DNA of 64,000 bases. Origin: Leptospira ilyithenensis (GTDB taxonomy: Bacteria > Spirochaetota > Leptospiria > Leptospirales > Leptospiraceae). Below the pieces are notes generated by a model that was not told the origin of the DNA, did not search any database, and saw only the letters and a program-made list of their open reading frames with translations. A program made the translations under genes and the position numbers. The DNA is taken from contig NZ_RQHV01000049.1 of NCBI RefSeq assembly GCF_004771005.1, positions 62,001 to 126,000 of the forward strand, in the 5' to 3' direction. This document shows positions 9,733 to 18,948 of this stretch, one piece after another; position 1 is the stretch's first letter; every line of letters starts with the position of its first letter.

Positions 9733-12410
9733 TAAAATCTGACCTCTACCCCGAAATTAAGAAGCGGAATATATACGGTCTTACCACCAAACATTGTTTC
9801 GATATAGGGTGAATTTGTAGTATCATAATTGGTTGATGGATTTTTGCCTGCTTGGTAAGATTCCGTATTTGAAAATGTTTCTCCCGAAGGATTTCTACGA
9901 CCGAAAGAATTGATCAGTTCAAAATATACATTGATATAACCCCAATTGTAATTATGAAATTTATCAATTCGAATGTCCAATTGTTGCCACGGGCTTTGGC
10001 GTGCCGAATTGTAATAAGTCGAATATGACGGAAGATTTAAAGTGAATCCCGAAGTCGCCGCCTGACTTGCGGAAGATGATCCCGTGATAGGAGTGAACGG
10101 GGTATTTGTAAGATAACGGTATCTGCCCCCGATTTGCCAAGCACTATTAATTTTCCAGCCCGCAACTATATTCAATACATGAGTACGATCCAAATCATAT
10201 AATTCTTCCCTATCATTATCATAGACCAGTTCCAATTGATTATCGTTATAATAATTAACGTATCCGTATTTGTTCTGAGTTTGCGCAAGTAACGTTCTGC
10301 TTGCATTCAACGCACTTCTTTCGTTTCTTTCCTGATCGGAATATCTTGTTTGGTGATTGTTCCGTTTGGTAAGGGAGTTGGTATAAGAAATCCAACCGTA
10401 CCAGCCCGAATCTTCCGGACGTTTTGTTTTCTTTAAATAAACTTCCACTCCCTCCGAATGACCGGTTCCATTATTGGAATACCTGAGAGGTTTTGGTTTG
10501 ATCGGATTACGAAAAACATCATCAGATTTTTCAATGATATCGCTTGTTTGGTTATTGAGAGCGTAAGGATCTTGTATGTAAGAATCGGATACAACCAGAT
10601 TGGAATAAATATTACGAAAACCTTCCACTTTAACGAGCCAGTCGGAATTGATATCCTGACTTACGCCCACTGCCATATGTTCGCCTTTTTCAAGATTTAA
10701 CCCATCGTTGCCCACCCGAGAGGACACTTGGCCGATTCCCGTAGGTGCATTGTAATGGTCTCCCGCTCCTGCGAGAAAAGTCGTTCCAAGTTTTTCAAAT
10801 GTATATGAAGTATTCAATCGGGGGCTGATTACTTTCTGATTGGATAAGTTGTAATAATCTTCCCTCACTCCCGGCATAAATTTAAATCCCTTATAACTGA
10901 AGTTAAGTTCTGCAAAAGCTCCCAATTCTTTCGACCGAACTCCGTCTCCGTCTATCAAAGCGCGAAAAGTCGGATCGGATTGAATCAAATTATTGAATAT
11001 TCTCGAGAATTCGGAACTGGATTGAGTGACGTTCTCAGCTTTCTGCGTAATTTCTCTTCCTCTATATGTTCCGCCTATTTGAAACTTCAAGTATTCCTTC
11101 CAGACATTATAGTTAAGGACATTCTCCACATAATAAATATTTTGTGTTGTTACATTCTGAAGACCGAAAATATTTTCTCCCGACAAGGGGTTATCAAATT
11201 TCAGTTCATAAAACTCTTTATACGAATTTCTGGAAATACTTAATGTATTGGAAATTTTATCTCCCGGTTGATAGGTATAACGAACCCCATCCGTACGAAA
11301 GCTACGATCCAAACCTACGGGAGGTCTGCTGTCGGCGCCACCAATAGGACCGGTCGCATTGCTTCCATATCTTGAATTTGTCGCTTCATCTACGGTTTTG
11401 GTATATTTCTGAATGTCCCTTGAACCGAATGTAGTGAACATGAGCTTATGTTCTTTGGAAATATCCCAGCCGGACTTCAATTGAAAATCTTCATAGTTCG
11501 CATACTTGGCATCCGACGGAATTCCATCTGGATACAATTTCAATAAAGTATAGTTTGGGTAATTTTTACGGACAGCGGCGATCACATAGGAATTTTCAGT
11601 GATCTTTCTTTCCACCATAGCATCCGATTGAAATAAGTTGAAATTTATAGTCGTTCTTGTACTTTTAACCGAGTCTTTTCCTTCGATATTGATAATACCT
11701 CCGCTCGCGTATCCGTACCTTGCGGAATAGGATCCGGAATATACATCTAATGATTTTATAATATTATTATTAAATACTGAAGATTGATTTCCTATATGAA
11801 AAGGGTAACTAACAGGAAATCCGTCAAAATAATACTGATTCGCATTTGTTCCAGCACCGCGAAGAGCCAAATCACCTCTCTCACTGTTTCTATAAGGGCT
11901 GCCGTTCACCGAAAAACTTCCGAAGGAGCCGCTGGAATTGATTCCAACCGGAAGAGCTGGCACCACACCGGGTAAAGTTTGCAATGCTTTCAGAGAATCC
12001 CCTTGTGCACCGGGAAGTCTTTTGATCTCATCCTGCTGGAATGAATATCTGGATAATTTCACTTTATCGGCTTCGCCAGTTACACGAATGGTATCTTTTC
12101 CGACATCCGCATCATCAATGTAAATATTAACCACCTGTCCTTCTTGGGTGATCTCTTTCTGTCTTACGATAACTGAATTGCCTGTGACTACCCGAATGGA
12201 ATAAAATCCGGAATTTGGAACGGATATCTTTGCAATACCGTCTACATCCGTAGTATAATAACCATTTGCTTCTTTCATAACAACAGGCGCATTGGGAATA
12301 GGAGACCGATTGGAACGATTGATTACCTTCACTATTGCATTGATTTTAAGATTTTGAGAATAAATCAAATAAGGGCTTAGGAACAATGTGATAAATAGTA
12401 TTTTCTTCAA
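9732..12410 (-). CDS. TonB-dependent outer-membrane receptor
   Basis: This 892-residue protein begins at TTG with signal MKKILFITLFLSPYLIYSQ. Residues about 25-100 form a carboxypeptidase-regulatory-like beta domain (INRSNRSPIPNAPVVM, then GYYTTDVDGIAKI). A plug domain follows (PGAQGDSLKALQTLPGV, LRGAGTNANQYYFDGFP, SGSYSARYGYASGGIINIE). A long beta-barrel ends in GVEVRF, with the terminal Phe usual for outer-membrane barrels. The plug N-terminus and plug are intact. The substrate cannot be predicted. The promoter region holds the inverted operator at 12498-12539, and the two-component genes lie 1-3 kb away. Confidence 0.93.
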   Translation of the reverse strand: MKKILFITLFLSPYLIYSQNLKINAIVKVINRSNRSPIPNAPVVMKEANGYYTTDVDGIAKISVPNSGFYSIRVVTGNSVIVRQKEITQEGQVVNIYIDDADVGKDTIRVTGEADKVKLSRYSFQQDEIKRLPGAQGDSLKALQTLPGVVPALPVGINSSGSFGSFSVNGSPYRNSERGDLALRGAGTNANQYYFDGFPVSYPFHIGNQSSVFNNNIIKSLDVYSGSYSARYGYASGGIINIEGKDSVKSTRTTINFNLFQSDAMVERKITENSYVIAAVRKNYPNYTLLKLYPDGIPSDAKYANYEDFQLKSGWDISKEHKLMFTTFGSRDIQKYTKTVDEATNSRYGSNATGPIGGADSRPPVGLDRSFRTDGVRYTYQPGDKISNTLSISRNSYKEFYELKFDNPLSGENIFGLQNVTTQNIYYVENVLNYNVWKEYLKFQIGGTYRGREITQKAENVTQSSSEFSRIFNNLIQSDPTFRALIDGDGVRSKELGAFAELNFSYKGFKFMPGVREDYYNLSNQKVISPRLNTSYTFEKLGTTFLAGAGDHYNAPTGIGQVSSRVGNDGLNLEKGEHMAVGVSQDINSDWLVKVEGFRNIYSNLVVSDSYIQDPYALNNQTSDIIEKSDDVFRNPIKPKPLRYSNNGTGHSEGVEVYLKKTKRPEDSGWYGWISYTNSLTKRNNHQTRYSDQERNERSALNASRTLLAQTQNKYGYVNYYNDNQLELVYDNDREELYDLDRTHVLNIVAGWKINSAWQIGGRYRYLTNTPFTPITGSSSASQAATSGFTLNLPSYSTYYNSARQSPWQQLDIRIDKFHNYNWGYINVYFELINSFGRRNPSGETFSNTESYQAGKNPSTNYDTTNSPYIETMFGGKTVYIPLLNFGVEVRF

Positions 12411-12438
12411 TCGATTCTTCCCGCAAACTGAAACTGGT

Positions 12439-12469
12439 TTTATAACGCGAGATAAACCTTCGACTTCAA
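12439..12469 (-). promoter_or_regulatory. candidate promoter of the TonB receptor gene
   Basis: On the minus strand TTGAAG (12464-12469) and TTATAA (12440-12445) are 18 bases apart, about 30 bases before the TTG start. The operator's near edge lies about 29 bases upstream of the -35. Four of six bases match the sigma-70 consensus in each element, so support is modest. Confidence 0.4.
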
Positions 12470-12497
12470 TGATTAAACGGAAAAACGACTACCCCGT

Positions 12498-12539
12498 ATT
12501 TGTAAATATTTGTATTCCCGGATACAAATATTTACAAAT
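12498..12539. promoter_or_regulatory. inverted operator between TonB receptor and lipoprotein genes
   Basis: ATTTGTAAATATTTGTAT (12498-12515) is followed by TCCCGG and the exact reverse complement (12522-12539). Each arm is itself a ten-base-period direct repeat of ATTTGTA, the layout favoured by OmpR-type regulators. The same 18 bases recur at 15335-15352 before the response-regulator gene. On the plus side a TATAAA (12562-12567) lies a little downstream with no good -35, which fits activator dependence. The sequence identity is seen; the regulator assignment is inferred. Confidence 0.65.
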
Positions 12540-12602
12540 GAAACTTTGGAAGATTTACGAATATAAATCGACATTCTCCTCCCGCTGAAAGAATTTATAC
12601 GC

Positions 12603-13013
12603 ATGCCCATTGAACGGAAAGATAAAATTCATAGACGACTTATATCAATCTTAGCATTCATCGTATTTGTTTCCACAGGTGCGAACTGTAATTCTGCAAG
12701 TGCCGGTCTATCCATGAGCAACATACCGATGGGAAACAAAAAATACAAAACGATTGCGAGTGTGGACGACTACATCACTTGGATATCAATCGACTTTGGT
12801 ATCGTCGGTTTTCCCTTGAGAAAACCGAAAGTCCACGAATTGATACAAAAACACATCGGAGAAAATTCAGCGGATGCCTTGGTTAATATCCATTATTGGA
12901 ATGATAGGATCTATATACTCGGATTTGTCATCCATCGTTTCGGCATACAGGCGGAAGCAGTCAAATTCGATAAAGAGGAGGAACCTCTTGAAATTAAAAG
13001 GAATCGTCGTTAG
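12603..13013 (+). CDS. small exported protein, possible lipoprotein
   Basis: This 136-residue protein has an N-terminal hydrophobic segment (LISILAFIVFVSTGANC), with a possible lipobox at Cys29. The mature part has a WISIDFGIVGFPL segment and an ADALVNIHYWNDRIYILGF segment. I do not recognise the family. It overlaps the next gene by 26 bases, so the two are almost certainly cotranslated. It is divergent from the TonB receptor and shares the inverted operator with it, suggesting joint control. Confidence 0.7.
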   Translation: MPIERKDKIHRRLISILAFIVFVSTGANCNSASAGLSMSNIPMGNKKYKTIASVDDYITWISIDFGIVGFPLRKPKVHELIQKHIGENSADALVNIHYWNDRIYILGFVIHRFGIQAEAVKFDKEEEPLEIKRNRR

Positions 13014-13362
13014 CATTTGTTTATTTACTTCTGCTTGCGGAACCAATCTGTTATTTCATAACGGTCAAACGAGAGATCTTCTCCTAGGTACTCAGGCGAC
13101 AAATACAAGAGAAAACCTTTATGATGTTTTAGGTCGCACAAACGGAAAGTCGTCTTGTTTTTATTTATTCGGAATTTTTCCGGTTACGGATCCGCTGAAC
13201 ATAGAAAATGCGTTAAGCGATGCCGTTCAAAAAATAGAGGGAGGGCAAACCATGATCGACCTTGTCATTTGGCATGAAACAGAATATTTTTTTCCGATAG
13301 GAACCGTCTCGGTCGTAAACGTGGAAGGAGATGTGATCCGTTTCAAACGGGAATCTCAATAA
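12988..13362 (+). CDS. small lipoprotein, second of pair
   Basis: I place the start at the TTG at 12988, because GAGGAGG precedes it and the encoded KLKGIVVSICLFTSAC is a good lipoprotein signal (Cys about residue 17). A longer frame from 12874 would bury that signal. The 124-residue product contains IENALSDAVQKIEGGQTMIDLVIW, recalling small TRL-like lipoproteins, but the match is weak. It overlaps the preceding gene by 26 bases and converges with the histidine kinase gene, overlapping its 3' end by 20 bases. Confidence 0.7.
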   Translation: MKLKGIVVSICLFTSACGTNLLFHNGQTRDLLLGTQATNTRENLYDVLGRTNGKSSCFYLFGIFPVTDPLNIENALSDAVQKIEGGQTMIDLVIWHETEYFFPIGTVSVVNVEGDVIRFKRESQ

Positions 13363-14551
13363 GAAAAGCAGTATTTTTATATTGTATGGACCAACCCATT
13401 GTCTCGCATAATGATTTTGCTATGGAAAGACCGAGACCTTTCCCTTTCGGATTTTTCAAGCTAGCTTCCTTACCCCGATAAAAAGGAGTAAACAGGTTTA
13501 CCGAATCTTCATCAATATTTTGGTCCAAGGGGAAAATGATTTTCAAAGATTCGGAATCTCCTTCCAAACATATATCAATCCTCGCCGTTGGATTTTCATA
13601 ATAAATCGCATTCTGAATTATATTTTTAAAAATGATCTTTGCATAATTTTCATTCCCTTTCACTTCATACACGGATCCGGGATTTGTTTCTTTCAAATGA
13701 CAGGTTTTTCCTTTGTTATGAATCCAGTTGGAATTTTCCTGTATGAATTCGGATAAGAGGATTTTCAAATCAACGGAATATATATCAATAGAACTCCCTG
13801 AAATAATTCCGGTTGCGATCAAATCGATTTCATTTAAAGTTTTTTCCAATGAAAAGATTCCTTCGCCGATTTCAGTCAGCCGATCATAACTTTTTTTCTC
13901 ACGAATGATTTCGTATAAAAAGATCAAACTTGCAATTGGACTTCTTAATTCATGCGAGATAGACTGTAATAAGAGCTGATCTCTTTTTTTGCTGCTTTCC
14001 AATTTTGCTACCATATGATTGAATCCTTGGGCAAGTAGTTTCAATTCGGGATCGTTCAGTTTTTCACCCAGACGGATATAAAAATCTCCATTTGCGATTC
14101 GATACATTGAGTTTGCCAAATCTTTCAAGGGCTTTAAAGTTTTTTTGATTACAAAACTGATTAGTAAAAGTAGAATCAAAAATTGAATCAATGTGATTCC
14201 GATCAGAAAAAAAATACGCTTCTTTTCAAAAATTACTAAGTAATACCTATCGGGAAATTTATTCGATTTTATCACCATACGATTATTAGCTGACAATTGC
14301 TCCAAACCCGCAGAATCCGTTTCAGTCATTTGAAACATATCGCTTTTTGAATCCTGGTAACTCTTTTGTCTTTCTTCGGAAGATTTTGTATCCAAAACAT
14401 CCACGTATAGTTTAAAAATAGGTTTAAAATCCCGATTCCTCGGAGACAAATGGGGATAATTACGATCGATATATAACAAACAGGCAATCATCATTGCGAT
14501 AAGTCCGAGAACTATGATGAAGACTGCGATGATTTTAGTATAAATTCTCAT
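13343..14551 (-). CDS. membrane sensor histidine kinase
   Basis: This 402-residue kinase has two membrane helices (about residues 6-28 and 113-135) bounding a periplasmic sensor of about 85 residues. A HAMP segment follows (about 137-190), then the phospho-acceptor helix with SISHELRSPIASL (His200) and an ATP-binding domain with NIIQNAIYY (N box) and KGLGLSIAKSL (G box). The gene start overlaps the regulator's stop by 17 bases, making a coupled pair. The sensor has no recognisable ligand motif. The neighbouring operators suggest it controls the TonB receptor and the two small lipoproteins. Confidence 0.92.
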   Translation of the reverse strand: MRIYTKIIAVFIIVLGLIAMMIACLLYIDRNYPHLSPRNRDFKPIFKLYVDVLDTKSSEERQKSYQDSKSDMFQMTETDSAGLEQLSANNRMVIKSNKFPDRYYLVIFEKKRIFFLIGITLIQFLILLLLISFVIKKTLKPLKDLANSMYRIANGDFYIRLGEKLNDPELKLLAQGFNHMVAKLESSKKRDQLLLQSISHELRSPIASLIFLYEIIREKKSYDRLTEIGEGIFSLEKTLNEIDLIATGIISGSSIDIYSVDLKILLSEFIQENSNWIHNKGKTCHLKETNPGSVYEVKGNENYAKIIFKNIIQNAIYYENPTARIDICLEGDSESLKIIFPLDQNIDEDSVNLFTPFYRGKEASLKNPKGKGLGLSIAKSLCETMGWSIQYKNTAFLIEIPV

Positions 14552-15218
14552 CTGTCAAAAGATATCCTTTTCCCCATATCGTTTTGATCTCCGTCTCCAA
14601 ATCTATTTTCTTTCTTATCTTTGAAATTTGCATATCAATCGTCCGATCGGCGGAATGGCGGGACTTACCTTTTGAAAGTTTGTACAATTGATTTCTGGAT
14701 ACAACCATTCCCCGGTTTTTCAGTAATAATAAAAAAATATCGAACTCATAAGAAGAAAAATCAACTTCATTATCATTAAGCAAAACTCTTCTTGAGATTT
14801 CATCGACGAATACATTTTTCTTGGAAAATCGAATTTCCGCTTTGACTTTTTTATTTGCAGAAACCATTCTTCGGATTACACCGATGCGAGCGAGAAGCAG
14901 TTCAGGATGAAACGGTTTTATCAGATAATCATTTGCTCCTCTGTTCAAAGCTTCGATTACTCTTTGTTCACCCGATAAAGCTGTCGCAATAATCACAGGA
15001 ATATCGGACACTTCCTGAATATCATTTAATATCTGTAAGCCGTCTCCGTCGGGCAGCATAATATCCAAAAGTATGATTTCAAACTCATCCAATCTATTAT
15101 GAACCAAAAACCTGCAATCTTTTGCATTATATACGGCTTCGACTTCCTCTCCTTTCATACGGAGATACTCCGTGATATTTTTCGATAGAGTTGGGTCATC
15201 CTCGACTAAAAGTATCAT
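14535..15218 (-). CDS. OmpR-family response regulator
   Basis: This 227-residue regulator has a receiver domain with acidic pair VEDD (residues 6-8), phospho-acceptor Asp52 in ILLDIMLPDGDG and Lys in YLIKPFHPE. The C-terminal winged helix (about 130-225) carries SSYEFDIFLLLLKNRGMVVS and SADRTIDMQISKIRKKI. It is first in the pair with the kinase. An 18-base copy of the ATTTGTA repeat lies about 115-135 bases upstream, so self-control is likely. The same repeat stands before the TonB receptor. Confidence 0.93.
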   Translation of the reverse strand: MILLVEDDPTLSKNITEYLRMKGEEVEAVYNAKDCRFLVHNRLDEFEIILLDIMLPDGDGLQILNDIQEVSDIPVIIATALSGEQRVIEALNRGANDYLIKPFHPELLLARIGVIRRMVSANKKVKAEIRFSKKNVFVDEISRRVLLNDNEVDFSSYEFDIFLLLLKNRGMVVSRNQLYKLSKGKSRHSADRTIDMQISKIRKKIDLETEIKTIWGKGYLLTDENLY

Positions 15219-15334
15219 TCAACCATCCAATGTAAATGCAACGGGAAGTCCTGAAAAACAGATAACGAAATATAAACTGACTTTAACAGATTGGGATAAA
15301 CGGTCAAGGCTGCCCTGCTTTCGGGGCATTCGTT

Positions 15335-15352
15335 ATTTGTAAATATTTGTAT
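15335..15352. promoter_or_regulatory. ATTTGTA direct-repeat operator upstream of the response regulator
   Basis: ATTTGTAAATATTTGTAT here is identical to the left arm at 12498-12515 and also shares one flanking base on each side. It lies between the stop of the metallo-hydrolase gene and the response-regulator gene, about 117 bases from the latter's start. It occurs as a single arm here, whereas the receptor promoter has two opposed arms. Confidence 0.6.
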
Positions 15353-15367
15353 TAGGAGTCAACGAAC

Positions 15368-16252
15368 TCAATTTGAATCAACCGCATAATCCGATTTATT
15401 GAATTCGTAAGACTCTCCCACCCCAAGAAGCACCGCCTTATTTCCCAGCGGTTCAATAGCTTTCAAAAGATCGGGCAATTCAGATTCCATGGAACGATAA
15501 AATGTTCCGAAATGTATCGGGATCATTTTTTTTGCATGCAAATCCAGAAATGTCTGAACCGCCTCATTCGGGTTAATATGAATCGCGTTATTCGGTCCCT
15601 TGCTTGGACCAACAGGAAGAAGCGCCACATCTATATTATACTTTTTTCCCATTTCTTTGAATTCTTTTCCCTGATAGCCGGTATCTCCTGCAAAGAAAAC
15701 AGTCACGTCCCTGTATTCAATCATATAACCCGTATAAGGTTCACCATCCCAGAAGTTATCAAAGAGCCATCTCCCCCCGAAATGTTTCGCTGGAACAGCC
15801 GTTATCTTAAGTCCGTCGGTTTCTCGGACCTCCCAAGTTTTCATCTCAAAACTTTTGGAATCCAAAGCACCGGGGATATAAGTTTTGGCACCCGGAGGAA
15901 GATAGAGATTTCCTTTCAGATTCAAAACCTCCAAAGATGATTTGTCCAAATGATCGAAATGGGAATGGGACACAAGGACTGCGTCCAAAGGAGGAATGAT
16001 CTTAGGATTGATGCCCGGTTCCACATAACGTTTAATAACTAGCCCGAGGCTTTTTGAAAAATTAGGATCCGTTAAAATCCATTTATCATAAATTTGAATG
16101 AGGACGGTAGCATGCCCTACCCAATGAAATTTTATCTTATCTGCCAGAGCCGGCTCCAAAGAAATCAATTGGGAAGGTTTGTCAATGGAACGAAATAAAA
16201 AACACTGTAGATGGAAAACAGTAAATAGGAAAAGGATAAGCAATTGTTTCAC
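15368..16252 (-). CDS. metallo-beta-lactamase-fold hydrolase (NAPE-PLD/UlaG-like)
   Basis: This 294-residue protein starts with a hydrophobic signal (LLILFLFTVFHLQC, possible lipobox Cys17). WVGHATVLIQ and HSHFDHLD give the two-metal binding site. Later ligands are in FAGDTGYQG (bridging Asp) and IPIHFGTF (His). The order matches the NAPE-PLD-like branch of the fold, whose members cleave phosphodiesters or lipids. The substrate is unknown. It ends upstream of the response-regulator operator, with a weak TGCCC/GGGCA stem beyond the stop. Confidence 0.85.
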   Translation of the reverse strand: MKQLLILFLFTVFHLQCFLFRSIDKPSQLISLEPALADKIKFHWVGHATVLIQIYDKWILTDPNFSKSLGLVIKRYVEPGINPKIIPPLDAVLVSHSHFDHLDKSSLEVLNLKGNLYLPPGAKTYIPGALDSKSFEMKTWEVRETDGLKITAVPAKHFGGRWLFDNFWDGEPYTGYMIEYRDVTVFFAGDTGYQGKEFKEMGKKYNIDVALLPVGPSKGPNNAIHINPNEAVQTFLDLHAKKMIPIHFGTFYRSMESELPDLLKAIEPLGNKAVLLGVGESYEFNKSDYAVDSN

Positions 16253-16338
16253 AATGATTCGACCGAAAATCGGGAGATTTGGTTCCTTTTATTAACGTTT
16301 TTCCATCCTATTTTCCAAAGTATTTGAAAAAAATCCAT

Positions 16339-16725
16339 TCACTTCCATCGCTCCAAGAAAGGAGGAACCAGATAATTTTGATTCCAAGAATGAATGGGAA
16401 GAATTTTTTCATAGCCGCCATTTACCAATTGTTTTCTTTTCAAAGACCAAGCCGACAAATAAGAGCCGATCACCGTTCTCTGATAAAAAGAATAAAAGGA
16501 TTCGTTCTTTTTCGAACTGACCGGATCACTAGGAGTAGAGACCTTCACATGATGACCTAACTCATGTGGAACGGTGATTCGGATTCGAATCTGCTCTCCA
16601 GAATTCCTTGAAATTGCAAAAAAGACTCATTCAACAGGGAACTGAACTTTAGTTTCAAACACAGGTTCGAAATAAATGCCAGAAATGATTGATTTTTTAT
16701 GAAGTTCTGTAGTGATAATCGCTAA
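16339..16725 (-). pseudogene. broken gene fragment carrying HELGHH
   Basis: On the minus strand the frame reads GIYFEPVFETKVQFPVE, an in-frame TGA (16627-16629), then about 95 residues including VPHELGHHVKVSTPSDPV (HELGHH at 16549-16566), ending FLERWK. No start codon with a ribosome site is present before the stop at 16726-16728. The composition is protein-like on both sides of the TGA, so I read it as a decayed gene with a stop or frameshift and a lost 5' end. HExxH suggests a zinc peptidase, but the helix context is not typical and the match may be chance. A short gene from the GTG at 16548 cannot be excluded. Confidence 0.45.
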
Positions 16726-16776
16726 TTAGCATGAAAAACCCCTTGTTTCCTAGCACATCTTCTGTCAAAATCGGGT

Positions 16777-18939
16777 ATGCGATTGATCCTCGTCTCCAAT
16801 CGACTTCCTGTAACTCCCCAAGGAAAACCCACCATCGGGGGACTCGCCACAGGGCTTTCCCGATTTTTGGATCATTGGAAAAAATCAGGAAACGAGTCTC
16901 TTTGGGTAGGCTGGCCCGGACCGATTGATTCCGAAGATGGAAAATCGGAACTGGAAAAAAAATTAAGAACAGAACATAATGCAATTCCAGTATTCATCAA
17001 ACAAAAGTTATTCGATCAGTTTTATAACGGATTTTGCAATGATACGTTATGGCCTCTGTTCCATTACTTTACCTCTTTAACTCAAATTACAAGAGATAGC
17101 TTCGAATCCTACAAAGAGGTAAATCAGATTTATGCGGATAAAGTAGCCGGTATTTATGAGGATGGCGATTGGATATGGGTTCATGATTATCATTTGATGT
17201 TATTGCCCGCCATTTTACGGAAAAAATTTCCGAAAGCAAAGATAAGTTTTTTTCTTCATATTCCTTTTCCTACGTTTGAAATCTTTCGGTTTCTATCTAC
17301 CCAGATCCGCTCTTCCATATTACAAGGATTACTTGGTTCCGATCTAATCGGCTTTCACACGCAGTTATATACTCAATATTTCCTCAGATCTGTATTAAGA
17401 ATCCTGGGCATCGAAAATAATTTCGGAATCATTCCGGTTGAAGGAAGATCCGTCATAGCGGGTAGTTATCCAATGGGAATAGACTATAATAGATTTTCCG
17501 ATTTTGCAAATACCGCAGCATGTAAAAGGAAAACGTTTAAAATAAAAACAGATAAAATGAAGATTATTTTGTCTGTTGATCGTTTGGACTATTCGAAAGG
17601 AGTATTACAAAGATTAGTTGCTTTTGATTTGTTCCTGAAACAAAACCCGGAATGGAGGGAAAAATGCAAATTCATTCTGATCATTGTACCATCCAGAACC
17701 GGGATACGCTCCTATTCGGAAATGAAACGCGCAATTGATGAAAAAGTAGGACTAATAAACGGAGACTATGGAAATTTAAATTGGTCTCCTATCATCTATC
17801 AATACAAAGGATTTTCGTTTGAAGATTTAGTAAGTTATTATAATGCATCCGACACGATTCTAGTCACACCATTTCGGGATGGTATGAATCTAATCGCAAA
17901 GGAGTTCATTGCTTCTCAAACAGAAACAAACGGGATATTAATTTTAAGCGAAACTGCAGGCGCCTCCTCAGAATTAGGTGAGGCGATTCTCGTAAATCCG
18001 AACGATGTGCAGGAAATCGCCGATGGAATTAGAATTGCTCTCACAATGCCTGAAGCGGAAAGACAAAAAAGAAACTCGTTTTTAAAAAAGAGAATTCATA
18101 AATACAATATCAATTATTGGGCAAGTGAAATACTGAAAGACACAAACAAAAGTATTTCCAATAAAACGTATTCCAAAACGACCACCTTGCAGAAAGATGA
18201 CTGGAAAAAAATCATTTCCGACTGTAACTCAAAAGCCAAAACTATTTTTTTTCTGGATTATGACGGAACCTTAAGGGAATTGCAAAGGAAACCGGAAGAC
18301 GCCTATCCTACGGAAGAAATCCTGAATCTTTTACAGACTCTTGCCAAAGAAGATAAATTTGAAATCGTAATTATCAGCGGCAGAACAAAAACTTTCTTAG
18401 AATCCTACTTCAATGAACTCCCCATTCACTTGATAGCCGAACATGGAGTTTGGTGGAAACAACCGAATGAAAACTGGGTCTCTCAGTTTCAATCACAGTC
18501 TTTATGGAAGGAAGAAATAAAACATTTATTAGATGAATACGAAGCAAGAGTACCCGGATCTTTCGTCGAAGAAAAAGATTTTTCCCTTGTATGGCATTAT
18601 AGAAACGCAGACCCGGAAGCTGGCCTGAAATATTCAAAAGAACTATTGGACGAATTGTTTCAGATTTCGGTCAATAGCGGGTTTATCGTTTTGCCTGGCA
18701 GTAAAATCATTGAGATAAGGGAATTCGGAACCGGCAAAGGCCGTATTGTAAACGTATTTTTAGAATCAAAGAATGATGTTTCCGTTATCGCCATCGGAGA
18801 CGACACTACTGACGAAGAAATGTTTCAATCTTTACCGGAATCATCGATTACCATCAAAGTAGGGTTAGGTGATAGTTTTGCAAAATACAGACTTGCCCAT
18901 CCTGAAGAGGTTCGTGATTTTTTAAAAATGTTCGTTTAA
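16777..18939 (+). CDS. otsAB: bifunctional trehalose-6-phosphate synthase/phosphatase
   Basis: This 720-residue fusion makes trehalose from UDP-glucose and glucose-6-phosphate. Residues 1-460 are the GT20 synthase: LVSNRLPV, WVHDYHLMLLPA, FFLHIPFPTFEIFR, SVDRLDYSKGV, VTPFRDGMNLIAKEF. Residues about 485-720 are a HAD-type phosphatase: FFLDYDGTL (nucleophile Asp494), IISGRTKTFLE and IGDDTTDEEMF. Such fusions are common in plants and fungi and also occur in bacteria; separate genes are more usual in bacteria. The start's ribosome site is weak. It is followed after nine bases by the GH15 gene, so synthesis and hydrolysis are probably encoded together for osmotic or storage use. Confidence 0.94.
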   Translation: MRLILVSNRLPVTPQGKPTIGGLATGLSRFLDHWKKSGNESLWVGWPGPIDSEDGKSELEKKLRTEHNAIPVFIKQKLFDQFYNGFCNDTLWPLFHYFTSLTQITRDSFESYKEVNQIYADKVAGIYEDGDWIWVHDYHLMLLPAILRKKFPKAKISFFLHIPFPTFEIFRFLSTQIRSSILQGLLGSDLIGFHTQLYTQYFLRSVLRILGIENNFGIIPVEGRSVIAGSYPMGIDYNRFSDFANTAACKRKTFKIKTDKMKIILSVDRLDYSKGVLQRLVAFDLFLKQNPEWREKCKFILIIVPSRTGIRSYSEMKRAIDEKVGLINGDYGNLNWSPIIYQYKGFSFEDLVSYYNASDTILVTPFRDGMNLIAKEFIASQTETNGILILSETAGASSELGEAILVNPNDVQEIADGIRIALTMPEAERQKRNSFLKKRIHKYNINYWASEILKDTNKSISNKTYSKTTTLQKDDWKKIISDCNSKAKTIFFLDYDGTLRELQRKPEDAYPTEEILNLLQTLAKEDKFEIVIISGRTKTFLESYFNELPIHLIAEHGVWWKQPNENWVSQFQSQSLWKEEIKHLLDEYEARVPGSFVEEKDFSLVWHYRNADPEAGLKYSKELLDELFQISVNSGFIVLPGSKIIEIREFGTGKGRIVNVFLESKNDVSVIAIGDDTTDEEMFQSLPESSITIKVGLGDSFAKYRLAHPEEVRDFLKMFV

Positions 18940-18948
18940 GGAAAAAAA

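Noticed and set aside
12874..12987. Longer start for the second small lipoprotein
   Set aside because: The extension lies inside the upstream coding region, and TTG at 12988 has a strong ribosome site and a proper lipobox behind it.
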